Below, one piece after another: positions 9,365-17,422 of a stretch of DNA of 64,000 bases (positions are counted from its first letter, which is position 1; each line of letters begins with the position of its first letter). The notes beneath the pieces are model-generated. The model was not told the DNA's origin. It worked only from the letters and a program-made list of their open reading frames with translations, and did no database searches. The position numbers were made by a program, and so were the translations under genes. The stretch is from assembly GCF_963674925.1 (NCBI RefSeq), contig NZ_OY771647.1:1751501-1815500 (forward strand), given 5' to 3'. This DNA is from an uncultured Draconibacterium sp. (GTDB lineage: Bacteria > Bacteroidota > Bacteroidia > Bacteroidales > Prolixibacteraceae).

Positions 9365-9760
9365 ATGGAAACAAATAACCCGGGCAGTGCACCTGTCGTT
9401 AAAAAACTAAGAATTCTACTGGCTGAAGATGATCAGATTAATCAGAAGTTGTTTTCGTACATGTTGAATGATATTGTCGAAGAACTGCTAATCGCTTCAA
9501 CGGGAATAGAAGCCATAAAACTGCATAAAGAGCATTCTGATATCGATTTAATATTAATGGATTTAAAAATGCCTGAGATGGATGGCTACGAGGCCGTGAA
9601 AAATATCAGGGAATCGGATAAGGAGGTAAAAATATTTGCCTTATCAGCTTTTGCCCCCGAAACGCAGAAGGCAGCAGCAAATGGAAGTGATTTTAACGAT
9701 TACGTGGGCAAACCCATTCGTAAAGCTGATCTGTTAAAAATTATCGGGAAACATTTTTAA
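9365..9760 (+). CDS. Single-domain response regulator (receiver)
   Basis: 131 residues forming one CheY-like receiver with no output domain. The acidic pocket is Glu21-Asp22-Asp23 (LAEDDQINQ), the phospho-acceptor is Asp66 (LILMDLKMPEMDG), the switch Ser is in ALSAFAP and the conserved Lys is Lys116 (YVGKPIRK). The AEDDQINQKL start is typical of receivers cut from hybrid histidine kinases. It probably relays phosphate or controls a partner by binding. The nearest kinase is the GAF histidine kinase at 11100; pairing is only inference from proximity. Confidence 0.92.
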   Translation: METNNPGSAPVVKKLRILLAEDDQINQKLFSYMLNDIVEELLIASTGIEAIKLHKEHSDIDLILMDLKMPEMDGYEAVKNIRESDKEVKIFALSAFAPETQKAAANGSDFNDYVGKPIRKADLLKIIGKHF

Positions 9761-9883
9761 AAGTACGTTTTGTATTCGCATAATAGTTTGTCTCAAGTTC
9801 AGCTCTGTCTTTTTATTTCTTTTTACCGGTTTATCGTCTCTGGTGGGTCTGTTTTTATCCATAAATAAGTGGTATGAGTTTTA

Positions 9884-10076
9884 ATCCCGGAGGGATGAAT
9901 TATCAGTAGCCCCGCCTTTTAAGGCGGGGTTGTGAATACCGTGAATAAAGCGGTGCAACCAAAAAGTTGTTCTGGCTTGTTCGTTGCTTGCACCGCAAGA
10001 GAACTGAAAAAAGCTTCAAGATGCAAGTAGCGGACAGTATCATGATTAATTCCGGCACGAGTAACAGTTGTCCGCT
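9884..10076. repeat. Cluster of inverted repeats in a gene-free spacer
   Basis: The 421-base spacer 9761-10181 has no convincing gene. It holds four inverted repeats in a row: ATCCC/GGGAT (9884-9896), CCCCGCC-TTTTAA-GGCGGGG (9910-9929), GCGGTGCAA/TTGCACCGC (9950-9958 and 9988-9996) and AGCGGACA/TGTCCGCT (10029-10036 and 10069-10076). The first two flank a TTATCAGTAG linker. I read them as a dispersed palindromic element and/or a structured RNA; neither is proven. Confidence 0.55.
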
Positions 10077-10181
10077 GCCTGCCACCTTGTAACAGAACAC
10101 TTCCTAATGCGTATATAATACCGCCTACTGCATTGTGCGATGATTATTTATTCTAAAAGTTATAACATTAAATCAATAGCC

Positions 10182-10727
10182 ATGAATCCAACAAGTATTA
10201 GTAAAACAAGTGAAAAAAGAGTCCGTATTCCGATTCCGGGAAATCTAAAACCGATGGCTCATGCAAACCATACCCAGGCTCTGATTGATAATATAAACAA
10301 GGAGCTGAACAGTAAATTGAAAATAGGCTATAAAGCCTGGAAAGAGGATGGTAGCCGGATCGAAAAAGACGATGAATTTAATTTAGATATTATCATTTCG
10401 GTGGATGATAGCCACTATAAAAATTTAGCCTTCGAGAATATAAGAGTAACCTTCGCCTCGGATAATAAATTTGCTACGCTGCTAAATCCAACACGGACAA
10501 AATTTTTTCGGTGTATCGAAAAGGAATTTAATCGAATCACCGGATCATCACCGGCAAGGGTACAAGCCCGGCTTTTAGCCACTGCAGCCATTTATCCGGA
10601 AAATGTCAGCGATATAGTAGAGAATATGGGAATGTTGGTGGTTGAAGCCGATCCCATCATTCAATCACTATTTCATATTCATCGGGTAATGAGCGATATT
10701 CCTGTTGATATACAACCTGCTCATTAA
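10182..10727 (+). CDS. Uncharacterised protein
   Basis: 181 residues from ATG 10182 (MNPTSISKTSEKRVRIP); an upstream ATG at 10140 would add 14 residues and is less likely. I do not recognise the family. It is soluble, with no signal peptide or membrane segment. It shows an alternating charged/hydrophobic middle (NLDIIISVDDSHYKN, NIRVTFASDNKF), a basic patch (NPTRTKFFRCIEKEFNRI) and a helical C-terminus. It stands alone between two repeat-rich spacers and between a receiver protein and a sensor kinase, so a signalling role is possible but untested. No catalytic motif can be named. Confidence 0.6.
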   Translation: MNPTSISKTSEKRVRIPIPGNLKPMAHANHTQALIDNINKELNSKLKIGYKAWKEDGSRIEKDDEFNLDIIISVDDSHYKNLAFENIRVTFASDNKFATLLNPTRTKFFRCIEKEFNRITGSSPARVQARLLATAAIYPENVSDIVENMGMLVVEADPIIQSLFHIHRVMSDIPVDIQPAH

Positions 10728-11099
10728 AAAAAATACAACTTTTACCGCTAGTGCCTCCCGAAGCTTCGGGGTGTAATTGGTGCGCAATTCGTAAGAAATG
10801 AAATGACAGATTCATTCATTAATAGAAGTGTGAATTCTGAACAATTAGTATAGATAAACATTCAGACATACAGGGAGTTTTGTCTAATGGCTTTATGGCG
10901 GTAACGGAACCTGCTTTTTTTAATAAACAAGCAAAAGTTTAAGTTGGCATAGGTGCATTCAACCAAAAGTGCATTTGTGTGTTTATAGTTCAAAAAAAGA
11001 CTAATTTTTTGTGCCTGGGTAAAACATTAAATTTTCGATCTCACCGGAAATTTCTTTGCAAGAAACCTTTATTGCACATGAGAACTAACTTGTACCACT
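10728..11099. other. Gene-free spacer with one perfect palindrome
   Basis: 372 bases without a plausible gene on either strand. The only structure seen is the perfect 14-base palindrome CCCGAAGCTTCGGG at 10757-10770, shortly after the stop at 10727. It has no T run and is more likely a dispersed palindrome than a terminator. The rest is AT-rich leader for the histidine kinase gene. Confidence 0.5.
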
Positions 11100-12911
11100 A
11101 TGACCAAACTTAAAAACTTCCTCAAATCAATGGCCTATCTGGGCACTGCCGAAACGTATTTAATTGTTGAAAAGAGCGCCATTGCGCTGGTAAACATGAT
11201 CAGCATTTTTTCGATTGGCGTGTTGCTAACGGCTTCTGTTATCAATTTTATTTATTCGCCGGGCGAATTTTACTTTAGTATTTTGTATCTGTTTTTGTTT
11301 TTACTGCCGCTGTTTCTGAATTATAAAAAGCGTCACGATTTGGCCAAAATAGTGACGCTGGGCATTTTTTTATCGGGCATTTACATCGGTACTTTTGTGA
11401 TGAAATTTGGTGGTTACTTCCAGTTTACCATTATTCTGCCTGTATCGCTGTATTTTTTGCTTTTTGTTGAAATACGAGGTTGGAGGTTTTATTCAATGCT
11501 GTCGATGGCGGGGCTTTATATTGCCTTTAATGTTGCCGAATTCTTTTTGAGTGATTCGGTGTTCACCATAAACACAGTTATCGATTTTTTAGTGTATCTC
11601 GGCTCGCTGTTAGTGTTTATTTTGGCGCTTATTTTCTTTATTAAAAAGATTAATTTATCAGAAGATCTGTTGAAAGCCAAGTTGCGGTTTGAAAATGCCA
11701 TTGCCGAATTTTCGCAGGCGATTTTAACCCATGGCAGTAACGGCATAAAACGAGGATTGGGTATTGTGCTTAATGCGTCGAAAGTGTCGCGCATTTATAT
11801 TTTCGAACTTTCAAACGACGGAGGATTTATAAGTCAAACCTACGAGGCTTGTGCACAAGGTGTGAAGCCCGAAATCGATAACCCTGAATTGCAGCAAATT
11901 CCGGTTAGCGAACCTATAATATCCCGCTGGGTCGAAAATTTCAAACAGAAACAGATCATTAAAGGCCCGGTCGAAGATTTCCCTCCACTCGAAAAAGAGG
12001 TTCTAATGAACCAGGGCATTTTATCGATACTGGTAATTCCCATTTATTCGGGCAACGAATGGGTTGGGTTTATCGGATTCGATGATGTGTATGAAAAACG
12101 AACCTGGGATCGCGCATTTATTGGTTTGCTGTATACCATTGCCGATATTATTGGCCTGCACATGTGGAATGTAAAAAACCAGGAGCAAATAATGCGGCAA
12201 AACGAAGAGCTGCAAATACTGAATGCCACAAAGGATAAGTTCTTTTCAATAGTTGCCCACGACCTGAAAAGTCCTTTCAATTCGTTGATTGGCTTTAGCG
12301 ATTTACTCGAGCAGGAAGTAAAAAAGAGCGATAACAGGATGATTAAACAATTTTCGCACTATATAAATAAAGGACTGTTGCAGTCGTACGATTATTTATC
12401 GAACCTACTCGAATGGTCGCGTATTCAATCCAAACGAATCGAATACCGGCCTACCGAGTTTCGTCTCGATCATTTGGTGCAGGAAGCTACCGATATGCTT
12501 TTTATTCAGGCTCAAAGTAAAGACATTAAACTAAGGGTTTCCGTTCCGCCTGAATTAAAAATTGTTGCCGACCTTAACATGATAAGAACGGTGATTGTAA
12601 ACATGGTTTCGAACGCCATAAAATACAGCGAAAAAGGCGAGGAGGTAAAAATCATCAGCGAGTGCCGGCCAGAACATGTATCCATTCAGATAGTGGATAA
12701 CGGTGTGGGCATTAGTTCCGAGATGTGTGAAAAACTTTTTAGCATCGAGGGGTCGAGCAGTACACCCGGCACGAACAACGAAACCGGAACCGGGCTGGGG
12801 CTGATAATTTGTAAGGAACTGATAGGTATGCACCGGGGAGCTATTCGTGTTGACAGCGAAAAAAACAAAGGAAGCGTGTTCCAGATTTTACTGCCTGTTG
12901 GATTAAATTAA
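11100..12911 (+). CDS. Membrane sensor histidine kinase with GAF domain
   Basis: 603 residues. Residues about 25-185 hold five or six membrane segments (LLTASVINFIYS, LYLFLFLLPLFL, FLVYLGSLLVFILALIFFI). A GAF-like sensor follows at about 200-360 (ASKVSRIYIFELSNDGG, ILSILVIPIYSGNEWVGFIGFDD). A HisKA dimerisation domain carries the phospho-acceptor His387 (FSIVAHDLKSPFNSLIGFS). The HATPase domain shows the N box NMVSNAIKYS, the G1 box VDNGVGIS and the G2 box TGLGLIICKEL. It probably autophosphorylates in response to a membrane or cytoplasmic signal. No response regulator is adjacent downstream; the orphan receiver at 9365 is a candidate partner. Confidence 0.92.
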   Translation: MTKLKNFLKSMAYLGTAETYLIVEKSAIALVNMISIFSIGVLLTASVINFIYSPGEFYFSILYLFLFLLPLFLNYKKRHDLAKIVTLGIFLSGIYIGTFVMKFGGYFQFTIILPVSLYFLLFVEIRGWRFYSMLSMAGLYIAFNVAEFFLSDSVFTINTVIDFLVYLGSLLVFILALIFFIKKINLSEDLLKAKLRFENAIAEFSQAILTHGSNGIKRGLGIVLNASKVSRIYIFELSNDGGFISQTYEACAQGVKPEIDNPELQQIPVSEPIISRWVENFKQKQIIKGPVEDFPPLEKEVLMNQGILSILVIPIYSGNEWVGFIGFDDVYEKRTWDRAFIGLLYTIADIIGLHMWNVKNQEQIMRQNEELQILNATKDKFFSIVAHDLKSPFNSLIGFSDLLEQEVKKSDNRMIKQFSHYINKGLLQSYDYLSNLLEWSRIQSKRIEYRPTEFRLDHLVQEATDMLFIQAQSKDIKLRVSVPPELKIVADLNMIRTVIVNMVSNAIKYSEKGEEVKIISECRPEHVSIQIVDNGVGISSEMCEKLFSIEGSSSTPGTNNETGTGLGLIICKELIGMHRGAIRVDSEKNKGSVFQILLPVGLN

Positions 12912-12987
12912 ATTCCGCGGGCAAAGGAAAGCAACCATAAAAAAATCTGAGCGTAACATTAAAGTCTCCGACCCAACTTTGCAGCTG

Positions 12988-13007
12988 TTTTCCCTCATGA
13001 GGGAAAA
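12988..13007. repeat. Perfect 20-base palindrome
   Basis: The arms TTTTCCCTCA and TGAGGGAAAA meet with no loop base. It lies 77 bases after the kinase stop. It may act as a weak terminator but has no T run, and it resembles other short palindromes in this window's spacers. Confidence 0.5.
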
Positions 13008-13112
13008 TGTCGACAGACAAAAGGGTAAAGCTTTATAACAGGACGGCATCCCCTTCTAAAAAGGATGCTGGCGGCATCAAATGTTTATAGCTAATATGGT
13101 TAGAGGTTTATT

Positions 13113-13179
13113 CGACTCCGGCGGGAGTCGTATCTCCTGTTATAATTTTTGGCTAAAGACATACAAATCCTTCGGATTT
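13113..13179. repeat. Two-hairpin intergenic element
   Basis: Hairpin 1 is CGACTCC-GGCG-GGAGTCG (13113-13130), followed by TATCTCC and an AT-rich linker. Hairpin 2 is AAATCC-TTC-GGATTT (13165-13179). The layout (GC hairpin, TATC, linker, second hairpin) resembles the element at 9884-9929. The 394-base spacer 12912-13305 holds no plausible gene. I infer a dispersed repeat family. Confidence 0.5.
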
Positions 13180-13273
13180 TATAAGGTAATAAGGTTACCC
13201 GCGTTAGGATATGGATTTCTACTAAGGTTTGTTTTTGAAATAAGGTTCGCTGGAATACAAAGTGCATATAAAA

Positions 13274-13305
13274 ACAAAAGGGAAAAACATCGTTTTTCCC
13301 TTTTG
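13274..13305 (-). terminator. Terminator of tRNA-Phe
   Basis: A perfect inverted repeat, CAAAAGGGAAAAAC and GTTTTTCCCTTTTG around a 3-base loop, starts directly at the 3' end of tRNA-Phe on the minus strand and continues into TTTTATATG. Confidence 0.75.
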
Positions 13306-13378
<73 letters not shown>

Positions 13379-13424
13379 TTTCTAAAGTTGGGCTTTAAGT
13401 AGCACCCCCTTTATTTTGGTGTTG

Positions 13425-13454
13425 CAAAAGTATACATTTTTTTAAAATCACAAA
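13425..13454 (-). promoter_or_regulatory. Promoter of tRNA-Phe (Bacteroidota -33/-7)
   Basis: Minus strand: TTTG at 13451-13454, an 18-base spacer, then TACTTTTG at 13425-13432. It has the same architecture as the tRNA-Gln promoter. Confidence 0.75.
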
Positions 13455-13726
13455 GTTCAACACAAAAAAAAGTAAAAAAAAATCAATTTTTTCAGCCAAC
13501 GGAATTAATCGTATTTGTATAGAATTGGGCTTTATTTATGTGTTTTTATTTGAAATAGAATTACTTGACCCCCAAAATACACCAACGGAGGCCGGTTCCA
13601 CCCCTTTGGCGGAAGGTTAGGCGGGGTGAATATAAATTCCATCTGAGTAGTTTCGGAAATTTCACAATCATCGAAGTTTTCGATTTTACATAGAAACCTT
13701 TCATGCGTTTTGTATACGGTATGAGC

Positions 13727-13754
13727 TTGCAATCCAATACTTTTTATACTTTTG
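13727..13754 (+). promoter_or_regulatory. Promoter upstream of the M16 peptidase
   Basis: TTG at 13727-13729, a 17-base spacer, then TACTTTTG at 13747-13754. The ATG follows 20 bases later. Confidence 0.6.
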
Positions 13755-13774
13755 CACGATTAGTTTAAAAGACA

Positions 13775-15004
13775 ATGGTTGATACTGATTATCTGATACA
13801 TACATTACATAACGGCATTCGAATAATTCATCAGGAAACCGATTCGCCGGTGGGGCATCTGGGGGTTTTAATAAATACCGGATCGCGCGACGAAAAGGAG
13901 GATGAACATGGCCTGGCACATTTTATCGAACACTCGGTTTTTAAGGGTACAAAAAAGCGTAAGTCATTTCATGTGCTTAGCCGTATCGAGGGTGTTGGTG
14001 GCGAGCTGAATGCCTATACTACAAAAGAAGAAACCGTGCTGTATGCTACTTTTTTAAGTGAGCATTACGATCGCACAGCCGAATTGCTAAGTGATATTCT
14101 TTTTAACAGCACCTACCCCGAGAAAGAGCTGAAACTCGAAAAAGAGGTGGTGGTAGAAGAAATAAATTCGTATTACGACACGCCTTCGGAATTGATTTTC
14201 GATGAATTTGAGGAGCAGGTTTTTGATGGTCATCCCATTGCCCGCAACATTTTAGGCACAAAAGAAAAGCTGCGTTCTTTTAACCGCGATATGATTTTTA
14301 ATTTTATTGCCAATAACTACCATACCGATCAAATGGTGATCAGTTCGGTGGGGAATATCGATTTTACGACTTTGCTAAAAATGCTGGAGAAGTATTTTGG
14401 CGAGGTGGAGCAAAGTTTGCGGCAGTTGAAGAGAGAGCAGTTTGTGAATTACCAACCACAATCAAAAACGGTAATAAAAGATACTTTTCAGGCGCACTGC
14501 GTAATGGGGAATGTGGCTTTCGATTTTAAAAATCCAAAGCGTATTGCCATGGTTTTGCTGAACAATGTGCTGGGCGGCCAGGCGCTAAACTCGCGTTTAA
14601 ATCTGGCTATGCGCGAACGTCGCGGAATGGCTTACAACGTGGAATCGGCCTACACGGCGTATTCCGATACCGGTTTGTTTAACGTGTATTTCGGTACCGA
14701 TAAAGAGAACCTGAATAAAGCGGTGGCGCTGGTGCATAAGGAGTTTGACTTGCTGCGCGACAAAAAAATGGGAGCCGTTCAGTTAAGTCGTGCAAAAAAG
14801 CAGTTGATTGGCCAGATTGCCATTTCAACCGAAAGTCGCGAAGATATGATGCTCACCATCGGGAAAAGTTTTATGCTGTTTGATAAAGTGGATCCGCTTC
14901 GTGTGATCTTCAAAAAAATTGAAGCGATTAGCGCCGAGGATATTCAGGAAGTAGCCAACATGGTATTGGACAAAAACCAGATGAGTACGTTGATTTATAA
15001 ATAG
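13775..15004 (+). CDS. M16 family zinc metallopeptidase
   Basis: 409 residues with the inverted zinc motif HxxEH (His49, Glu52, His53; GLAHFIEHSVFKGT) and the third ligand Glu129, 76 residues further on (LEKEVVVEEINSYYDTP). The C-terminal half carries the substrate-binding R/Y motif region (RERRGMAYNVESAYTAYSDTG). Both halves of a processing-peptidase-like clam shell are present and the motif is intact, so it should be active. Family members clip peptides in the cytoplasm or periplasm; no signal peptide is seen here. The stop is 5 bases before the O-methyltransferase gene, so the two form an operon. Confidence 0.93.
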   Translation: MVDTDYLIHTLHNGIRIIHQETDSPVGHLGVLINTGSRDEKEDEHGLAHFIEHSVFKGTKKRKSFHVLSRIEGVGGELNAYTTKEETVLYATFLSEHYDRTAELLSDILFNSTYPEKELKLEKEVVVEEINSYYDTPSELIFDEFEEQVFDGHPIARNILGTKEKLRSFNRDMIFNFIANNYHTDQMVISSVGNIDFTTLLKMLEKYFGEVEQSLRQLKREQFVNYQPQSKTVIKDTFQAHCVMGNVAFDFKNPKRIAMVLLNNVLGGQALNSRLNLAMRERRGMAYNVESAYTAYSDTGLFNVYFGTDKENLNKAVALVHKEFDLLRDKKMGAVQLSRAKKQLIGQIAISTESREDMMLTIGKSFMLFDKVDPLRVIFKKIEAISAEDIQEVANMVLDKNQMSTLIYK

Positions 15005-15009
15005 AAGGA

Positions 15010-15648
15010 ATGGACAGGCAGAAGTTATTGCACCAATATATTTTGGATCATATCGATGAGGAAGATCCGGTGTTAGCCGAACTGGATCGCGAAACCAACC
15101 TGAAAGTGTTGGGTGCCCGCATGATTTCGGGGCATTTGCAGGGACAGGTACTCACGATGCTGGCGAAAATGATCCGCCCCAAAACCATTCTTGAGCTGGG
15201 AACTTTTACCGGTTATTCGGCGATTTGCCTGGCAAAAGGATTGCCTGAAGATGGCAAGCTGATTACCATCGAGGTTGATGATGAGCTGGAGACACTAGCT
15301 GCTAAATATTTCGAAAAAGCCGGTGTGGCGCATTTAATCGAACAAAAAATCGGGGCTGCTACAGAGCTGATCCCTTCGCTCGATCAATCGTTCGACCTGG
15401 TTTTTATCGACGCCGATAAACGCGAGTATGTGCAGTACTATCAGTTGCTGATCGATAAAATGCAGCCGGGAACGTATATTATTGCCGACAACACACTGTG
15501 GAGCGGTAAAGTGCTGGATAAACCCCGTTTTGATGATACGCAGACTATTGGTATTCTTGAATTCAACAAGCTGGTTAAAAACGACGATCGCGTAGAAAAA
15601 GTCATCCTGCCACTGCGCGATGGTATGACCGTTATCCGTAGAAAGTAG
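15010..15648 (+). CDS. SAM-dependent O-methyltransferase, family 3
   Basis: 212 residues with a class I SAM fold: motif I is LELGTFTGYSAICLAKGLP and the acidic end of strand 2 is ITIEVDDELE. The metal-binding and catalytic acid region is LVFIDADKREYVQYYQLL, and TYIIADNTLWSGKVLD is typical of the caffeoyl-CoA/catechol O-methyltransferase group. It is probably cytoplasmic and divalent-metal dependent. The physiological acceptor is unknown; many bacterial members are general catechol or tRNA-type methyltransferases. It is co-transcribed with the M16 peptidase (5-base gap). Confidence 0.9.
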   Translation: MDRQKLLHQYILDHIDEEDPVLAELDRETNLKVLGARMISGHLQGQVLTMLAKMIRPKTILELGTFTGYSAICLAKGLPEDGKLITIEVDDELETLAAKYFEKAGVAHLIEQKIGAATELIPSLDQSFDLVFIDADKREYVQYYQLLIDKMQPGTYIIADNTLWSGKVLDKPRFDDTQTIGILEFNKLVKNDDRVEKVILPLRDGMTVIRRK

Positions 15649-15753
15649 TTTGTCGTTGTCTTTCCAGACGGGAAATACTTTTTCCTGTAGCTGAAAAAGT
15701 ATTCAAAAAAGCCACCGCTGACGATAAAAAGCTAAAAATAAATTCCTTTCACT

Positions 15754-15868
15754 AAAATCAAGAAACTTCCCGATGCTATCGATCGGGACAGGCTCTCCTT
15801 TTAGCCTTTCGTACCTCAGGCTAACGAGAGTCAACCAGACTTGATTTTTTAACCTGCCTACCGGCAGG
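15754..15868. repeat. Composite palindromic intergenic element
   Basis: The 312-base convergent spacer 15649-15960 has no gene. It holds AAAATCAAG (15754-15762) with its inverted partner CTTGATTTT (15840-15848). Between them lies CCCGAT/ATCGGG (15769-15787), and just outside is the perfect palindrome CCTGCCTACCGGCAGG (15853-15868). Such nested palindromes look like a dispersed Bacteroidota repeat. It may also end the two convergent transcripts. Confidence 0.55.
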
Positions 15869-15960
15869 CAGGCGTTCAATCCATTGATTTTCTTAACGCT
15901 TTTTCTCGAAGGCGGACTTCAATGCGCATCTATCTAGTGTGCGCTCGTCAAAAATCCCTT

Positions 15961-17205
15961 TTAATTGGAACTATTATTCCCCGAAACTGCTGGACCCTTT
16001 TTAGCTTTAAATTCTGGTTTCCGCCTTCTGTTAGGATTGTTATTCCTACGCTTGTTGGGTTTTTTGCTATCGTCATTACCGCCCGCAGCGTTTTGTTTGT
16101 TTTGCGGAGTATTGCTCTTATTTTCGATATTCCGGACTGTCTTTTTGTTGCGTCGGTTTTTGTTGCGCGCAGGCTTTTTGTTGTCGAAACGATCCAGGCT
16201 TTCGTCAAGCGTAACTTCCATACTGTTTTGCTCTTTTGGCTGAGCGCTGAAGGTCTGGACTTCGGGTTTTATACCCCGCTTGTTTTTCTGGATAATATCG
16301 CGCACCTGTTTTAGCGACAGGTTAAAAGTAGTTCCCATGCTTCCTGCCAATCCGTACCAAATCTCTTTCTTCAGGTAATCGGTTTTAAACGGTTTAGCAA
16401 CTCCCGATGCCAGTTCAAGGTCGAGTAGTTCGCGCGGAAATTCGTTTCCTGCCTCAATGTAAGCATCAAGTTCGTATAGCAAACAGCATTTTAGTTTTCC
16501 GCAGGCACCGGCCATTTTTTGTGCCGATGGCGACAAGCCTTGTTTTAGTGCCGCATCCGACGAGATGCTTGAAAAATCGGTTCGCCAGCTCGAGCAACAC
16601 AACTCGCGTCCGCATGAGCCAATTCCACCAATCAAACCGGCTTCCTGGCGGGCACCAATTTGTTTCATTTCCACTTTAATGCGAAACTCGCGGGCATAAA
16701 CTTTTATCAGCTCTCTGAAATCTACACGTCCTTCGGCCAGGTAATAGAAAATCGCTTTTTTATTGTCGCCTCTGAATTCAACATCGCCAATTTTCATGTC
16801 GAGTCCCAGCTCGGTTGCTGCCTGGCGTGCCCGAATCATGGTGGCTTTTTCGCGGCTGCGTGCTTCATTCAGTTTCTGAATATCGGCATCGGAAGCTTTG
16901 CGGTAAACCACATTCAGGTTATACCGCGACGGGTTTTTAATCCGCAGCTTAAATTGTTTTTCGGCCAGGTAACCGGTCAGGGTTACTTCGCCAACATCGT
17001 GCCCCGGCGAGGAGGCAACAACTATGCGGTCTCCACGTTTTAGCGGAAGATTTTCAACATTTTTATAGTATTCTTTGCGGGTTGACTTAAACTTAACTTC
17101 AACAATATCTGATTTATCGGTGGTGTCTGGCAAATCACTTAGCCAGTCGTATCCTTGTACTATGCTATTTGTTGAATTATTGAACGAACATCCATTACAA
17201 CTCAT
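15961..17205 (-). CDS. ricT: PSP1-domain iron-sulfur protein, RicT/YaaT type
   Basis: 414 residues from ATG 17205 (MSCNGCSFNN), preferred over an upstream ATG at 17250 whose extra 15 residues do not resemble the family. The PSP1 domain includes VEVKFKSTRKEYYKN and GDRIVVASSPGHDVG. Cysteine pairs CGRELCC and CGKLKCC are the Fe-S ligands of RicT, which in Bacillus works with RicA/RicF in RNA maturation and biofilm control; the role in Bacteroidota is less clear. The last ~110 residues form a disordered tail very rich in Lys, Arg and Asn (RNKNRRNKKTVRN, KRRNNNPNRRRKPEFKAKK), likely to bind RNA. It diverges from the DUF4105 gene. Confidence 0.88.
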   Translation of the reverse strand: MSCNGCSFNNSTNSIVQGYDWLSDLPDTTDKSDIVEVKFKSTRKEYYKNVENLPLKRGDRIVVASSPGHDVGEVTLTGYLAEKQFKLRIKNPSRYNLNVVYRKASDADIQKLNEARSREKATMIRARQAATELGLDMKIGDVEFRGDNKKAIFYYLAEGRVDFRELIKVYAREFRIKVEMKQIGARQEAGLIGGIGSCGRELCCSSWRTDFSSISSDAALKQGLSPSAQKMAGACGKLKCCLLYELDAYIEAGNEFPRELLDLELASGVAKPFKTDYLKKEIWYGLAGSMGTTFNLSLKQVRDIIQKNKRGIKPEVQTFSAQPKEQNSMEVTLDESLDRFDNKKPARNKNRRNKKTVRNIENKSNTPQNKQNAAGGNDDSKKPNKRRNNNPNRRRKPEFKAKKGPAVSGNNSSN

Positions 17206-17422
17206 ATAATCCTCTCTGCTTTCTGTCTGATGCGTGGCTTTTTTGTGCATTTATCGCACTGAGCCTCACGATCATCTTGTAAATAATTCAATGCAAAGAT
17301 TGGAAAAAAGAATTGATTTTTCTAATCTGGAACAAGTCTAAATTAAAATATTGTAATTTATTTATGCCGGAAATGAGCTTTTTTGTTCCTTTATTGAAAA
17401 ATTAATAAGGCAAAAAACATTC

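Noticed and set aside
9903..10100. A 65-residue minus-strand frame in the 9761-10181 spacer
   Set aside because: It is built from the inverted repeats, has an odd composition and no ribosome-site or family support.
10757..10770. Palindrome CCCGAAGCTTCGGG considered as a terminator
   Set aside because: No T run follows on either strand and the loop-free stem is short; it is better taken as a dispersed palindrome.
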